Positions 24,520-33,909 of a DNA stretch of 64,000 nucleotides are shown one piece after another. The position numbers and the translations under genes were made by a program. Positions within the stretch are counted from its first letter, which is position 1. The number at the start of each line of letters is the position of its first letter. Below the pieces are notes generated by a model. That model ran no database searches. It saw nothing but the letters and a program-made list of their open reading frames with translations, and was not told the DNA's origin. Origin of the DNA: Hoeflea_A sp965216535 (lineage in GTDB: Bacteria; Pseudomonadota; Alphaproteobacteria; Rhizobiales; Rhizobiaceae); NCBI GenBank assembly GCA_965216535.1, contig OZ244175.1, positions 4,154,001 to 4,218,000 on the forward strand. The letters are read 5' to 3'.

Positions 24520-25614
24520 CTATGTTCGAACCGGCGTTGCGGGCAGGGATGCTGCGTTCTGGTGCAAAAGCGATATCCAACGCTTCTCCAGCATTTCCGC
24601 CCGATAGCGATCCACAATGATCTGACGCGCTTTCGCAGCCCGAACTCGAGCGCCCTTCGGATCGTTCTTGATGTGCTCTAAAACGGAACCAACCTCATCC
24701 GGCTGGCAAAAGTAGCCGACATCGCGGAAGTTTGTTTCTAGCCGTTTGTCCAGGATGCAAGCTGTTTCCGTCAGCGCGGCTTCCGCGACGATACGACCGA
24801 ATGCCTCGAACCAGTGTCGTGCATAGAAGTAGGAGAAAATGTCGAGCCGTTCGAGAAATTGCACCACCGGTTCCTCGTTGAAGTCCAGGATGGTCCAGGG
24901 AGAGGTGTCGACCCCAATGGTTTCCAAATGCTGCCTCGGACAGCCCATGACCCGGATGCGTGAATTCTGAGACACCGGCAATGCGGCTTCGATTTCCGCA
25001 GCAGTATCGCCCCATTTCGTCGGATCCGGTCGGCTATGCCGACCGATCGTCACCCGGTCTTCCGACAAGATCGGTGTCTTGCGGACGAACACGGACGGAT
25101 CAAACACATTGGGCCAATCCTGTGGCAACAGGCTCACCGCCGGTTCGAAACGTTCGAGCTGCCGGCGGACGCTTGCCGAGATTGGCGCAAAAGTCGGATT
25201 CAATCCGAAACGCTGGCAAATATTGCCGGCGACGCGCGCCGGATCATACTCCAGTTCCCCCAGGCCGTTGAAAGGCGCGTGATGGGTGACAAGGATAGCG
25301 ATCTCCGCTTCCAGCCTGAGACTGGGAGTGAGTTTGAAGTCAAAGACCAACGGATTGTGGAAAAAGACACCCTTGGCAATGACGTCGGAGTTACAATTCA
25401 CCGGGAGGACGGTGTCCAGATCGCAGAGCGCTTGCCATCTGGGGTTTGGTTCGAACTGGTCGAGATAGGGGAACTCACTTCGGACCGCCAGCAGACCAAT
25501 TCGGGCGCCGGCATTCGCCAAGGCCTCAACGTCGGCGACAATTGCGGATGTGGTGCCGCCGGTGAAGCGTGGGTCGGCGACCATAACAATATCGAATGCG
25601 GTAGCTTGCATCAT
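24520..25614 (-). CDS. GT-B type glycosyltransferase
   Basis: A 364-residue protein with the layout of a GT4-like glycosyltransferase. It has an N-terminal Rossmann-like half with FTGGTTSAIVADVEAL, then a C-terminal half with the RHSRPDPTKWGDT segment and YARHWFEAFGRIVAEAALTETACIL, equivalent to the E-x7-E nucleotide-sugar binding motif. No signal or transmembrane segment is seen. The acceptor is unknown; surface polysaccharide or protein glycosylation are both possible. It stands alone, with tRNA-Leu on one side and a 381-bp gap on the other. Confidence 0.8.
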   Translation of the reverse strand: MMQATAFDIVMVADPRFTGGTTSAIVADVEALANAGARIGLLAVRSEFPYLDQFEPNPRWQALCDLDTVLPVNCNSDVIAKGVFFHNPLVFDFKLTPSLRLEAEIAILVTHHAPFNGLGELEYDPARVAGNICQRFGLNPTFAPISASVRRQLERFEPAVSLLPQDWPNVFDPSVFVRKTPILSEDRVTIGRHSRPDPTKWGDTAAEIEAALPVSQNSRIRVMGCPRQHLETIGVDTSPWTILDFNEEPVVQFLERLDIFSYFYARHWFEAFGRIVAEAALTETACILDKRLETNFRDVGYFCQPDEVGSVLEHIKNDPKGARVRAAKARQIIVDRYRAEMLEKRWISLLHQNAASLPATPVRT

Positions 25615-25995
25615 ACCAGGCCCGATGACTCGCGGTGCCGTTGTGTTGATCGCTGCCCCATTCGATTGAATACAATCAATAGTTATATTTTGGTAAATTC
25701 AGCAATCTGCATTTGTGCTATGCCGGGTTTTTTTCAAACCTTCTTTCCTGTCGTCCGACACAAGGCCCAATTCACGTGAACCTTGAGCCGGACTGGCAGA
25801 GATTCCTTGTAATTTCTTTTTCGTATCAGGGCTCGTCGGGTTGATCCGCTCGGTGAACCACTGTTGAGGGCCAAGCCTGAGTAGATTCATGAGGGGAACC
25901 AGCTTATAGGTGCGGCCGTCAAAATGGGCTTCGCAAATGAGTTGCGAAGACGGTCGCCAGGGCGCTTTTGTCGTCAGGAGTTCAAAGGGAATAAA
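25615..25995. other. Intergenic region between glycosyltransferase and aldo/keto reductase genes
   Basis: This 381-bp gap is divergent. It holds an inverted repeat GATTG-AATA-CAATC at 25665-25678 within an AT-rich stretch, which could be an operator or promoter part for the glycosyltransferase gene. A T-rich run at 25731-25737 has no convincing stem. No coding frame here looks real. Confidence 0.4.
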
Positions 25996-26985
25996 ATGGA
26001 ACAAAGGCAAGTTGGGAAAACCGGTCTGCTGATCGACACGTTCGGGTTGGGTGGAGCGCCTCTGGGCGGAAACTTCGTGGACCTCTCCAGGTTGGAAGCT
26101 GCCGATTTGATCCAAGCCGCCAAGGATGCGGGTATCAGCTATTTCGACACGGCGCCCTGGTACGGCTTCGGGCGCTCTCAACGCGTCATGGGTGATCTGA
26201 TACGCGGCTCTGACTACACACTGTCGGACAAAGTCGGGCGGTTGCTCAAGCCCGGTGCGGTCGATAATCCAGCCGAATTTGGGATGGTGGACCCGCTACC
26301 GTTCAATGTCGTTTACGACTACAGCTACGACGGGATCATGCGGGCGTTCGAGGATAATCTGCATCGGCTCGGCCTCGACCGCATTGATATCCTGCTCGCC
26401 CATGACATCGGTGAAATGACTCATGGGTCTGATAATGCTCAGCATTTTGCGGATCTGAAGGAGGGCGGCTATCGCGCGATGGACGAACTTCGCCGTTCGG
26501 GCCACGTGAAGGCAATCGGCTTGGGTGTCAACGAAAACCAGGCTTGCAGGGACGCGCTTGGTATCGGCGACTGGGATGTGTTCCTGCTGGCCGGACGGTA
26601 TACACTTCTTGAGCAGACACCGCTGGACGACTTGTTTCCCGCCTGTCGCGAGGCCGGCACTTCGATCATCTGCGGAGGACCATTCAACTCCGGGGTTCTG
26701 GTTGGTCGCGAGTCCTGGAACTATGCCAAAGCGCCTGACGAGGTGATGACCAAGGTAAAGAGACTGGCTGACGTGGCAGATTCCCACTCAGTTCCATTGG
26801 CTGCTGCAGCCCTTCAGTTTCCACTGGCGAACGACCTGATTACGTCGGTCATTCCCGGCCCACGCAACAAAGCCGAATTTCAACAAAACCTCGCCTGGTT
26901 CCAGGCACAAATTCCCAGTGAGTTCTGGTCTGATCTGCAAGGGAAAGGGTTGCTGGATGAGCGCGCGCCGGTTCCGGCCGGCTAA
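25996..26985 (+). CDS. Aldo/keto reductase
   Basis: A 329-residue TIM-barrel NAD(P)H-dependent oxidoreductase. The catalytic region YFDTAPWYGFGRSQRVMGDLIR holds the active Asp and Tyr, followed later by DILLAHDIGE in place of the usual His segment. The C-terminal cofactor loop SVIPGPRNKAEFQQNL is typical. It resembles the fucose dehydrogenase/pyridoxal 4-dehydrogenase branch of aldo/keto reductases, but the substrate is uncertain. AAGGGA lies 5 nt before the ATG at 25996. It is monocistronic. Confidence 0.87.
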   Translation: MEQRQVGKTGLLIDTFGLGGAPLGGNFVDLSRLEAADLIQAAKDAGISYFDTAPWYGFGRSQRVMGDLIRGSDYTLSDKVGRLLKPGAVDNPAEFGMVDPLPFNVVYDYSYDGIMRAFEDNLHRLGLDRIDILLAHDIGEMTHGSDNAQHFADLKEGGYRAMDELRRSGHVKAIGLGVNENQACRDALGIGDWDVFLLAGRYTLLEQTPLDDLFPACREAGTSIICGGPFNSGVLVGRESWNYAKAPDEVMTKVKRLADVADSHSVPLAAAALQFPLANDLITSVIPGPRNKAEFQQNLAWFQAQIPSEFWSDLQGKGLLDERAPVPAG

Positions 26986-27010
26986 ACGCCCGTGGCCTGA
27001 CGCAGGTCGC

Positions 27011-27400
27011 CTAGACCAGGCGTCTGCATGTGATCAGCAGATGTTCCACCGCTGATCTGGCTCTGTCGAAATCGTCAGCCATCGGGCTTCGTTTGGTTGA
27101 AAATACCAGCTCGAAGACCGCGTGGAAGGCGCGCTTCACCTGATCGACGGCCTTGTCCATCTGACGAGTGCGATAGGGGATCTGGGCCAACAGGTTGAAA
27201 ATGTTGAATATCGCCACTGTTGCCGTGCGTGACCAAGCCTCGGTCTTTGCCAAGGTGTCCTGCTCTGGGGGTTCTACCACCGAAACATCAGGGAAAAGGT
27301 CGAGCATGCCTTGCAGAGAATCAAGGCGTTGGTTCAGGTTTTGCCTGTCCTCATCATTCAGGCTCTTTTGCGGAGCGAGCCCTTCCTGTTCCTGCTGCAT
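27011..27400 (-). CDS. Uncharacterised helical protein, tandem paralogue A
   Basis: A 129-residue protein without signal peptide or membrane helix, predicted all-helical. It shares a pattern with the gene at 27579-27974: L-x-L-FP-x-V, then W-x-R-x-A-x3-I-x-x-I, an AF segment, and DFDRAR near the end followed by a final CRRL. The start is set at ATG 27400, where AGGGA lies 10 nt upstream. I do not recognise the family. The two copies are 178 bp apart on the same strand. Confidence 0.7.
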   Translation of the reverse strand: MQQEQEGLAPQKSLNDEDRQNLNQRLDSLQGMLDLFPDVSVVEPPEQDTLAKTEAWSRTATVAIFNIFNLLAQIPYRTRQMDKAVDQVKRAFHAVFELVFSTKRSPMADDFDRARSAVEHLLITCRRLV

Positions 27401-27578
27401 TCGATGGCTATCCCTGGCGGGTCGACACAAATCAGATCAATCAGATGACTCATCCTTAGGTCGTCTCGGTGGGAGCCACAATACAATTTTGGCGATGTGT
27501 TTACCGAAGCGTTGATGGGAAGGATTCAATCGACCGACATTAACGGTGACCTGGGCGAATTGCTTCGGCTTGGAGGTT

Positions 27579-27974
27579 TCATTCGTCGCGAAGGAGCCTC
27601 TGACAGTGCATCAAGCAGGTTTGCGTCAACTCTCTCGCGGCATCGAAATCAGCCCGGGTCAGCTCTTGATATTTTCGGTCGACGATGTCGGTCAGGTGAT
27701 CGAAAGCACCGACAGCGCTGAGAAACGCAAGGCGGGTCTTGTCACTGCGGTTTTGGATGGGACCGAGCGTGTCATAAATTCGATAAACGGCGCTTCTTGC
27801 CAGGCGAGCCCACTCTTCGAATCTGGCCCAGTGATCGACGCGGCCGGAAAGCTCAACGTTCGGAAATCCCTTGAGGGTGTCTTCCAGCAAGAGCAAGGTG
27901 CGCTCGACCTGTGCGACCTCTGTCGCGCTGAGGTATCTGTTTTCAACTGACGGTTTTGGTTCGGACATCGCCAT
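27579..27974 (-). CDS. Uncharacterised helical protein, tandem paralogue B
   Basis: A 131-residue soluble, helix-rich protein of unknown function. It aligns along its length with the downstream gene: LKGFPNVELS matches LDLFPDVSVV, EWARLARSAVYRIYDTLGPI matches AWSRTATVAIFNIFNLLAQI, and DFDAAREL plus HCQRLL matches DFDRARSA plus TCRRLV. Identity is low, so the duplication is old. ATG 27974 has a weak GAGAA upstream. The divergent gene is the ABC substrate-binding protein. Confidence 0.7.
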   Translation of the reverse strand: MAMSEPKPSVENRYLSATEVAQVERTLLLLEDTLKGFPNVELSGRVDHWARFEEWARLARSAVYRIYDTLGPIQNRSDKTRLAFLSAVGAFDHLTDIVDRKYQELTRADFDAARELTQTCLMHCQRLLRDE

Positions 27975-28170
27975 GATTTCTCAGCTAAAAGATTGAGTGC
28001 AGACTTTCTTCGAGCAGGTTGGTCTTTGTTGAGCCGCTCGCTACCACCGTTGCACATATCACAATTCCGTTAGCGCCGGTGACAAGGTGCTTGGGATTGT
28101 TAACGGGTCTTGACCGCAGCCGATGCCGATGGGACGATCCGGCCAAATCATAAAACCGGGAGACGATAAT

Positions 28171-29736
28171 ATGAAGAAACTTGTCAGTATTGCCGCAGTC
28201 ACTGCGGTGCTTATGGGAGGGGTCGCTCAGGCGGAAACATTCCGCTGGGCATCGACCACCGATCCGCAGACCATGGACCCGCACGCGGTGAACTCCGCGC
28301 CAGTCCTCGGATTCCTCAACAATGTTTACGAGGGCCTCGTCCGTCGCGACAAGAATATGGCGGTTGAGGGTGCCCTGGCCGAAAGCTGGGAACCGATCGA
28401 CGACAAGGGATGGCGTTTCAATCTGCGCAAGGGCGTCAAGTTTCATGACGGCTCCGATTTCACGGCAGAAGATGTGCTGTTTTCCTATCAGCGCGCATCA
28501 AGCGAGGCGGCCGATGTCTCGTCGTGGTTCGCTCCAATTTCCGAGGTGATCGTCGTCGACGACCACACCGTCGACTTCATGACCAAGGCTCCGAACCCGA
28601 TTTTTCCGGATTCAATCGCGAATTTCATGATCCTCGACAAAGGCTGGGCTGAATCAAACGGCGCAGCACTGCCGTCCAAGGAAGAGGAGAATCACGCCAC
28701 ACTCAATGCCAATGGCACGGGCGCCTTCAAGCTGGTCGAGCGGCAACCGGGGCTGAAGACGGTTCTCGAACCGTTTGACGGCTGGTGGGGCAACAAAGAG
28801 CACAACATCACGCGGGCGGAGTTCACGCCGATCCAGAACCCGGCAACGGCTGTTGCAGCGCTTCTGTCCGGCGATGTGGACATGATCAATCCGGTTCCCA
28901 TCCAGGATGCAGCGCGGCTGAAAGAACGTGACGGTGTTGAGGTGATTGACGGCATCGAAGCGCGCGTCATCATGCTGGGTTTCCCGCATCAGGCGGAATC
29001 CCTGAAATACGGCAATGATGCCGGCAAGCCTAACCCGTTCAAGGATGCGCGGGTGAGGGAGGCCGTGGCCAAGGCGATCAATGTCGATGCAATTCTGCAG
29101 ACGATCATGCGTGGAGCAGCACAGCCGGCGTCCCAGCTGGTCAGCCCCGCCATGCGCGGCTATTCGACAGCCAATGCCGATCGGCCCGCCTACGACCCGG
29201 AAGGTGCGAAGAAACTGCTGGCGGATGCCGGCTATCCGGACGGCTTCTCCTTTGGGCTGAAATGTCCCAATGACCGGTACCTCAACGACGAGGCGGTCTG
29301 TCAGGGTGTTGTCTCCATGCTCGCTCAGGTCGGCATCGATGCGCAGCTTGATGCAATGCCGGTGCGCAACTATTGGCCGGAACTGAGAGCCGACAATTTC
29401 GACATGTACCTGCTCGGCTGGTCGCCCGGCACATTCGATGCCGAGCATCCGATCCGCTTCCTGGCATCGACGCCCAACAAGGAAAAGAAGCTGGGCAGCT
29501 GGAATTTCGGCGACTATTCGAACGCGCGCATCGACGAAATGCTGCCGATGATCCAGTCGGAAATCGATGACGGCAAACGTCAGGCGATGCTCGACGAAAG
29601 CGCCAAGATCATGCAGGATGAAACGGCCTATGTGCCGCTCTACGTCCAGCCGCTTGTCTGGGGCACGGGCGACAACATCGCTTTGACCCAACGACCGGAT
29701 AATTTCGTGATCCTGCGCTGGATCAACGTGAATTGA
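28171..29736 (+). CDS. ABC transporter substrate-binding protein, family 5 (peptide/nickel type)
   Basis: A 521-residue periplasmic binding protein with a signal peptide (residues 1-22, VAQAET). Family 5 features are FRWASTTDPQTMDPHAV at the mature start, VEGALAESWE and FHDGSDFTAEDVLFSYQRA. It delivers oligopeptides or similar ligands to the two permeases encoded next. GGGAG lies 9 nt upstream of ATG 28171. The ligand cannot be told from the sequence. Confidence 0.94.
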   Translation: MKKLVSIAAVTAVLMGGVAQAETFRWASTTDPQTMDPHAVNSAPVLGFLNNVYEGLVRRDKNMAVEGALAESWEPIDDKGWRFNLRKGVKFHDGSDFTAEDVLFSYQRASSEAADVSSWFAPISEVIVVDDHTVDFMTKAPNPIFPDSIANFMILDKGWAESNGAALPSKEEENHATLNANGTGAFKLVERQPGLKTVLEPFDGWWGNKEHNITRAEFTPIQNPATAVAALLSGDVDMINPVPIQDAARLKERDGVEVIDGIEARVIMLGFPHQAESLKYGNDAGKPNPFKDARVREAVAKAINVDAILQTIMRGAAQPASQLVSPAMRGYSTANADRPAYDPEGAKKLLADAGYPDGFSFGLKCPNDRYLNDEAVCQGVVSMLAQVGIDAQLDAMPVRNYWPELRADNFDMYLLGWSPGTFDAEHPIRFLASTPNKEKKLGSWNFGDYSNARIDEMLPMIQSEIDDGKRQAMLDESAKIMQDETAYVPLYVQPLVWGTGDNIALTQRPDNFVILRWINVN

Positions 29737-29781
29737 GGCTGATCCTGATCTTGAACACGGTACCCGGATGGTAGTGCGATC

Positions 29782-30768
29782 ATGTTAGCGTTCGCACTGC
29801 GCCGGGTGCTGCAGTCAATTGTCGTTCTGCTCGTCGTCGGACTCGTTGCATTTTCCATGTTCCGGTTCGTCGGCGACCCGATCGACAATATGCTCGGTCA
29901 GGAGCGCACCCAGGCCGATATCGAACGTCTCCGCGGCGAACTCGGGCTCGATCAACCCTTCATCGTCCAGTACTTTCGGTTCCTGGAAGGGGCCGTGCAG
30001 GGCAACTTCGGCGTCAGCTACCGGCAGGGGCGGCCGGTTTTCGACATCATCATGGAACGGGCACCGGCGACACTTGAGCTTGCCGGGGTTTCCGGATTGC
30101 TGGCGATCTCCGTCGGTGTTGCGCTTGGTGTTTTCACGGCCATCCGACGAAAGGGCGTGGCCGCAAATGTCATCATGGTGGTTTCACTGATCGGCGTTTC
30201 ACTGCCCACCTTCCTGATCGGCATTCTGCTGATCTACCTGTTTTCCGTTGAACTCGACATGCTACCGAGTTTTGGGCGAGGGGAGGTCGTCGATGTCGGC
30301 GGCTGGACCACCGGCTTCCTGACCGCGTCCGGCCTGAAGGCTTTGATCCTGCCCGCCATTACCTTGGGCCTCTACCAGATGACACTGATCATGCGGCTGG
30401 TCCGCTCCGAGATGCTGGAGGTCTTGCGGCAGGACTATATCAAGTTCGCTCGGGCGCGCGGTTTGGCACAGAAAGCGATCAATTTTCGCCATGCGCTCAA
30501 GAACACACTTGTGCCCGTCATCACCATTACGGGCCTGCAGCTTGGTTCGATCATCGCCTTCGCGATCGTGACGGAGACCGTGTTCCAGTGGCCGGGGATC
30601 GGACTGCTTTTCGTCAATGCCATTCAGTTCGTCGATATTCCGGTTATGGCGGCTTACCTGATGCTGATCTCGGTCGTGTTCGTCGCCATCAATCTGATCG
30701 TCGATCTGCTTTACTTCGCGGTCGATCCCAGGATCGGCAGCGAAGATGCCGCGCCGGAGGGAGCGTGA
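29782..30768 (+). CDS. Dipeptide-type ABC transporter permease, DppB-like
   Basis: A 328-residue inner-membrane permease with six predicted helices. The N-terminal MLAFALRRVLQSIVVLLVVGL helix, the EYxxFARARG-type coupling segment (QDYIKFARARGLAQKAI) and the FQWPGIGLLFVNAI ending are characteristic of DppB/OppB proteins. It starts 45 bp after the binding-protein gene. Its stop codon overlaps the start of the second permease by one base (TGATG). Confidence 0.95.
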   Translation: MLAFALRRVLQSIVVLLVVGLVAFSMFRFVGDPIDNMLGQERTQADIERLRGELGLDQPFIVQYFRFLEGAVQGNFGVSYRQGRPVFDIIMERAPATLELAGVSGLLAISVGVALGVFTAIRRKGVAANVIMVVSLIGVSLPTFLIGILLIYLFSVELDMLPSFGRGEVVDVGGWTTGFLTASGLKALILPAITLGLYQMTLIMRLVRSEMLEVLRQDYIKFARARGLAQKAINFRHALKNTLVPVITITGLQLGSIIAFAIVTETVFQWPGIGLLFVNAIQFVDIPVMAAYLMLISVVFVAINLIVDLLYFAVDPRIGSEDAAPEGA

Positions 30769-31682
30769 TGGAGCGTCTGGCACGGATGTGGGATACGGAT
30801 TTCGCCTGGCAGTTCCGCAAGTCGCGGCTGGCCATGATCTCGACGTCCGTGGTGGTGCTGCTGGTCTTCGGTGCTGTTTTCAGCCCATTGCTGGCGCCTT
30901 ACAACCCCTACGACCTGGCCACCGTGAACCTGATGAACGGCTTCACACCGCCGATGGAAGCGAACGCCTTTACCGGCGATGTTTTCTGGTTGGGTACAGA
31001 CGGACAGGGCAGGGACATCCTCTCGACCATACTCTACGGGCTGCGGATCTCGCTGTTCGTGGGCTGCATGGCGGTGCTCTTCGCGCTGGTTCTGGGTGTA
31101 TCACTGGGCTTGATTGCCGGCTATGTGGGCGGTTGGGTGAGCGCCACCATCATGCGGATCGCCGATGTCCAACTCACTTTCCCGGCGCTGCTGGTCGCCA
31201 TGCTGATTTTCGGCATCGCCAAAGGCGTCACACCGGTCGAAATGCGCGACCAGGTGGCGATCTGGGTGCTGATCCTGGCGATTGGTCTGTCCGACTGGGT
31301 GCAGTTCGCACGGGTCGTGCGCGGCGCTACTCTGGTTGAGAAGAACAAGGAATATGTCCAGGCGGCCCGGCTGATCGGCAGAAGCCGGCTGTCGATCATG
31401 GTGCGGCATATCCTGCCCAACGTGCTGGGGCCGGTGCTGGTCATCGCCACGATCAGCCTGGCGTTGGCCATCATTGCCGAGGCCACACTGTCCTATCTCG
31501 GAGTTGGTGCGCCGCCGACGCAACCGTCGCTGGGCACGCTGATCCGCATCGGGCAGGGGTTCCTGTTCTCCGGCGAATGGTGGATTTTGCTGTTCCCGTC
31601 GCTGACCTTGCTGGCGCTGGCGCTATCGGTGAACCTGTTGGGCGATTGGCTGCGAGATGCGTTGAACCCGCGTCTGCGCTAA
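30768..31682 (+). CDS. Dipeptide-type ABC transporter permease, DppC-like
   Basis: A 304-residue permease with an N-terminal OppC-type helix (residues 22-42), the WLGTDGQGRDILSTILYGLRISL segment and the coupling loop NKEYVQAARLIGRS. It ends SVNLLGDWLRDALNPRLR as DppC proteins do. The start overlaps the DppB stop by one base. No ATP-binding subunit follows; the next gene is mazG on the other strand with overlapping stop codons, so the ATPases must be encoded elsewhere. Confidence 0.95.
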   Translation: MERLARMWDTDFAWQFRKSRLAMISTSVVVLLVFGAVFSPLLAPYNPYDLATVNLMNGFTPPMEANAFTGDVFWLGTDGQGRDILSTILYGLRISLFVGCMAVLFALVLGVSLGLIAGYVGGWVSATIMRIADVQLTFPALLVAMLIFGIAKGVTPVEMRDQVAIWVLILAIGLSDWVQFARVVRGATLVEKNKEYVQAARLIGRSRLSIMVRHILPNVLGPVLVIATISLALAIIAEATLSYLGVGAPPTQPSLGTLIRIGQGFLFSGEWWILLFPSLTLLALALSVNLLGDWLRDALNPRLR

Positions 31683-32509
31683 TTGCTTTTGTCGACTTTC
31701 TTCGCTTCGCCCCAAAGCTCTTCCATCCGATCCAGGGTCGCCTGTTCAGTGGTTTCGCCGCCCTCTGCCAACGCTGCCTCAACATAGGCAAAGCGATTTC
31801 GGAACTTCGTATTGGTGCCGCGCAGGGCCATTTCCGGATCGGCGCCGACATGCCGTCCCAGATTGACGAGTGCGAACAAGAGGTCACCGAACTCATCGCG
31901 CACGCGAGCCTCGTCGCCGCCTTGCAGCACGGCACGGAGCTCACCGATTTCTTCCTCGATCTTGTCGAGAACGGGCTCAGCCTCGCTCCAATCGAAGCCG
32001 ACGCGCGCCGCCTTTTGCTGAAGTTTGATGGCCTCGGAGAGCGCGGGCAGGGCGCGTGGGACGCCATCGAGCAACCCTTCGCCATTGGGGTCAGCAAGCC
32101 CACGCGCCGCCCGGCGTTCCGCCCGTTCTGCCTTCTCGATGGTCTTGATCTCGTCCCACTGGACTTTGACACCCTCCGCCGTATCGGCATTGGACGTTGC
32201 AAATACGTGCGGATGCCGGCGGATCATCTTGCGCGTGATCGCCAGGACAACGTCGTCGAAGGAGAAGGCTTCGGCTTCCTCCGCCATACGAGCATGGAAA
32301 ACCACCTGCAGCAGAAGGTCCCCGAGCTCGTCGCTCAGGTCGTCAAGATCTCCGCGCTCAATTGCGTCGGCCACTTCATAGGCTTCCTCGATCGTATAGG
32401 GCTTGATCGATTCGAAATCCTGGCGAACGTCCCAGGGACACCCGCTTTGCGGGTCGCGCAGGGCCGCCATGATTTCGATCAGTCGCGAAATGTCTTTGGA
32501 AGGTTGCAT
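31679..32509 (-). CDS. mazG: Nucleoside triphosphate pyrophosphohydrolase MazG
   Basis: A 276-residue MazG, which hydrolyses (d)NTPs to monophosphates and pyrophosphate as a house-cleaning enzyme. Two MazG repeats are visible, the first with LRDPQSGCPWDVRQDFESI, EEAYEVADAI and DELGDLLLQVVFHA. The second has EIGELRAVLQ and DEFGDLLFALVNLGRH. The start at 32509 has GGAAG about 6 nt upstream and fits the family; the frame is open to 32596. Its stop overlaps the convergent permease stop. Confidence 0.95.
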   Translation of the reverse strand: MQPSKDISRLIEIMAALRDPQSGCPWDVRQDFESIKPYTIEEAYEVADAIERGDLDDLSDELGDLLLQVVFHARMAEEAEAFSFDDVVLAITRKMIRRHPHVFATSNADTAEGVKVQWDEIKTIEKAERAERRAARGLADPNGEGLLDGVPRALPALSEAIKLQQKAARVGFDWSEAEPVLDKIEEEIGELRAVLQGGDEARVRDEFGDLLFALVNLGRHVGADPEMALRGTNTKFRNRFAYVEAALAEGGETTEQATLDRMEELWGEAKKVDKSN

Positions 32510-32586
32510 CAGGATCTTCCGTTGCGTGGGTTCGAGAGACATATGGCGCGGAGCAGCTTTGTACAAGTCGGTTTGGTCGCCCTTGC

Positions 32587-33861
32587 TCAATCGCATCGCG
32601 ATGGAAGCAGAAGCGGCAACATGGTCACGGTACCGATTACTGAAAGCACCGTGAGAAACCAGGTAAGGGCGCTCCAGCCAAACAGATCCAGGAGGTAACC
32701 GGCCAGTGGCGGACCACCGACGGTTCCGAGCCCGCCTGCCTGAGCGATCAAGCCAATGACGATTGCGGCGGAAAGTCGAGCCGAGGCTGTTGTTGGCACC
32801 GAGCCAAATACGCTCGACACCAGGATGCCTCCCAGAAATGCGAAGCTAGCATAGACCGGAAACCCAACCGGACCGCCGATGCGGAAGAGAAACAAAGAGC
32901 ACGCCGCCGAAAAGACAAACGCAGCCACCGCGACCGCCGGAACCAAACGTGCGGGCAACACAATGAACAGAAGGGCTGCCGCCATGTTTCCCGCAGGCAC
33001 GAAGAGCGCGATTGCCGCCGGCGAAAGGAAAGGAGCTTCACTGTCTGCGAAAGCAGGCAGGAAGGTGAAAAAGCCAAGTTGAAGCAGCACGTAAATGCCG
33101 AATCCGATCGCGAGGAGTACGGCGTTGCGCAAGGCAACAGCCGCCGTCTTTGCGCCAGCCTCATCGGTTTCGCCGGTTGTTTCGTCGACTGTTGGAGATC
33201 GCTCGTCATGGACGAGTACAAGTGTCGCTACCGTGAAAATGCCCAAGGGCACCGCGGCGCTCGACAAAAAGGTCGAAGTGCCGAATGCAGACGAGACAAA
33301 CCCCTCCTGCATGTTGGCCAGTGCATAGCCGACCGGCACGAAACTTCCCCAAAGTGCCAGAACCATGGGACGACGGCGAGGATCGGCATTGGTGGCGAGA
33401 TAAGCAGGCGCGGCTATGACTAGGAAAACATACCCGACAGCTTCCACGGTCCGGGCCGTGAGATGAAGCGGCAGCGTGTTCACAAGCGCCAGCATGATCG
33501 CGCCGAAGCTCAGGATAACGGCTCCGGCCTTGAGCGACGGTACGGAACCGGTGCGGTCGACCAGTCGGGCAGCGGGCAGGGCTGCGAGAGCCACGAACAG
33601 GCCGATCAGAGCCGTCAGCCACCCGATGGTCGTCATGCTGTAGCCATGCGCCGTTTCGAGGAACCCGACGATGGGAGCGATTTTCCCGAGTTGCATCCCG
33701 GCACAAAAGCCCAACAACAGCACTACGACGATGCTCGCCACGGCCCGTGTACTCCTGGATCTGACGCCTACGTCACGAATATCAGCCCCTCCGGATCCGG
33801 TCGGCTTTTCAATTGCCGGATTGCGCGATAGAACCGCCACGACCTCGGATGCCGGAATCAA
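32587..33861 (-). CDS. MFS transporter
   Basis: A 424-residue protein with twelve predicted membrane helices. The first cytoplasmic loop has the MFS motif as ALPAARLVDRTGSVPSL, and a charged central loop (HDERSPTVDETTGETDEAGAK) separates the halves. The substrate is unknown. The start is uncertain: the TTG at 33861 has no Shine-Dalgarno, and GTG 33840 is possible. Its 3' end lies just upstream of mazG on the same strand. Confidence 0.85.
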   Translation of the reverse strand: MIPASEVVAVLSRNPAIEKPTGSGGADIRDVGVRSRSTRAVASIVVVLLLGFCAGMQLGKIAPIVGFLETAHGYSMTTIGWLTALIGLFVALAALPAARLVDRTGSVPSLKAGAVILSFGAIMLALVNTLPLHLTARTVEAVGYVFLVIAAPAYLATNADPRRRPMVLALWGSFVPVGYALANMQEGFVSSAFGTSTFLSSAAVPLGIFTVATLVLVHDERSPTVDETTGETDEAGAKTAAVALRNAVLLAIGFGIYVLLQLGFFTFLPAFADSEAPFLSPAAIALFVPAGNMAAALLFIVLPARLVPAVAVAAFVFSAACSLFLFRIGGPVGFPVYASFAFLGGILVSSVFGSVPTTASARLSAAIVIGLIAQAGGLGTVGGPPLAGYLLDLFGWSALTWFLTVLSVIGTVTMLPLLLPSRCD

Positions 33862-33909
33862 TATTCAGCAATCTGGAATCGGTCACACTGGCATCGGAGA
33901 TCTGACACG

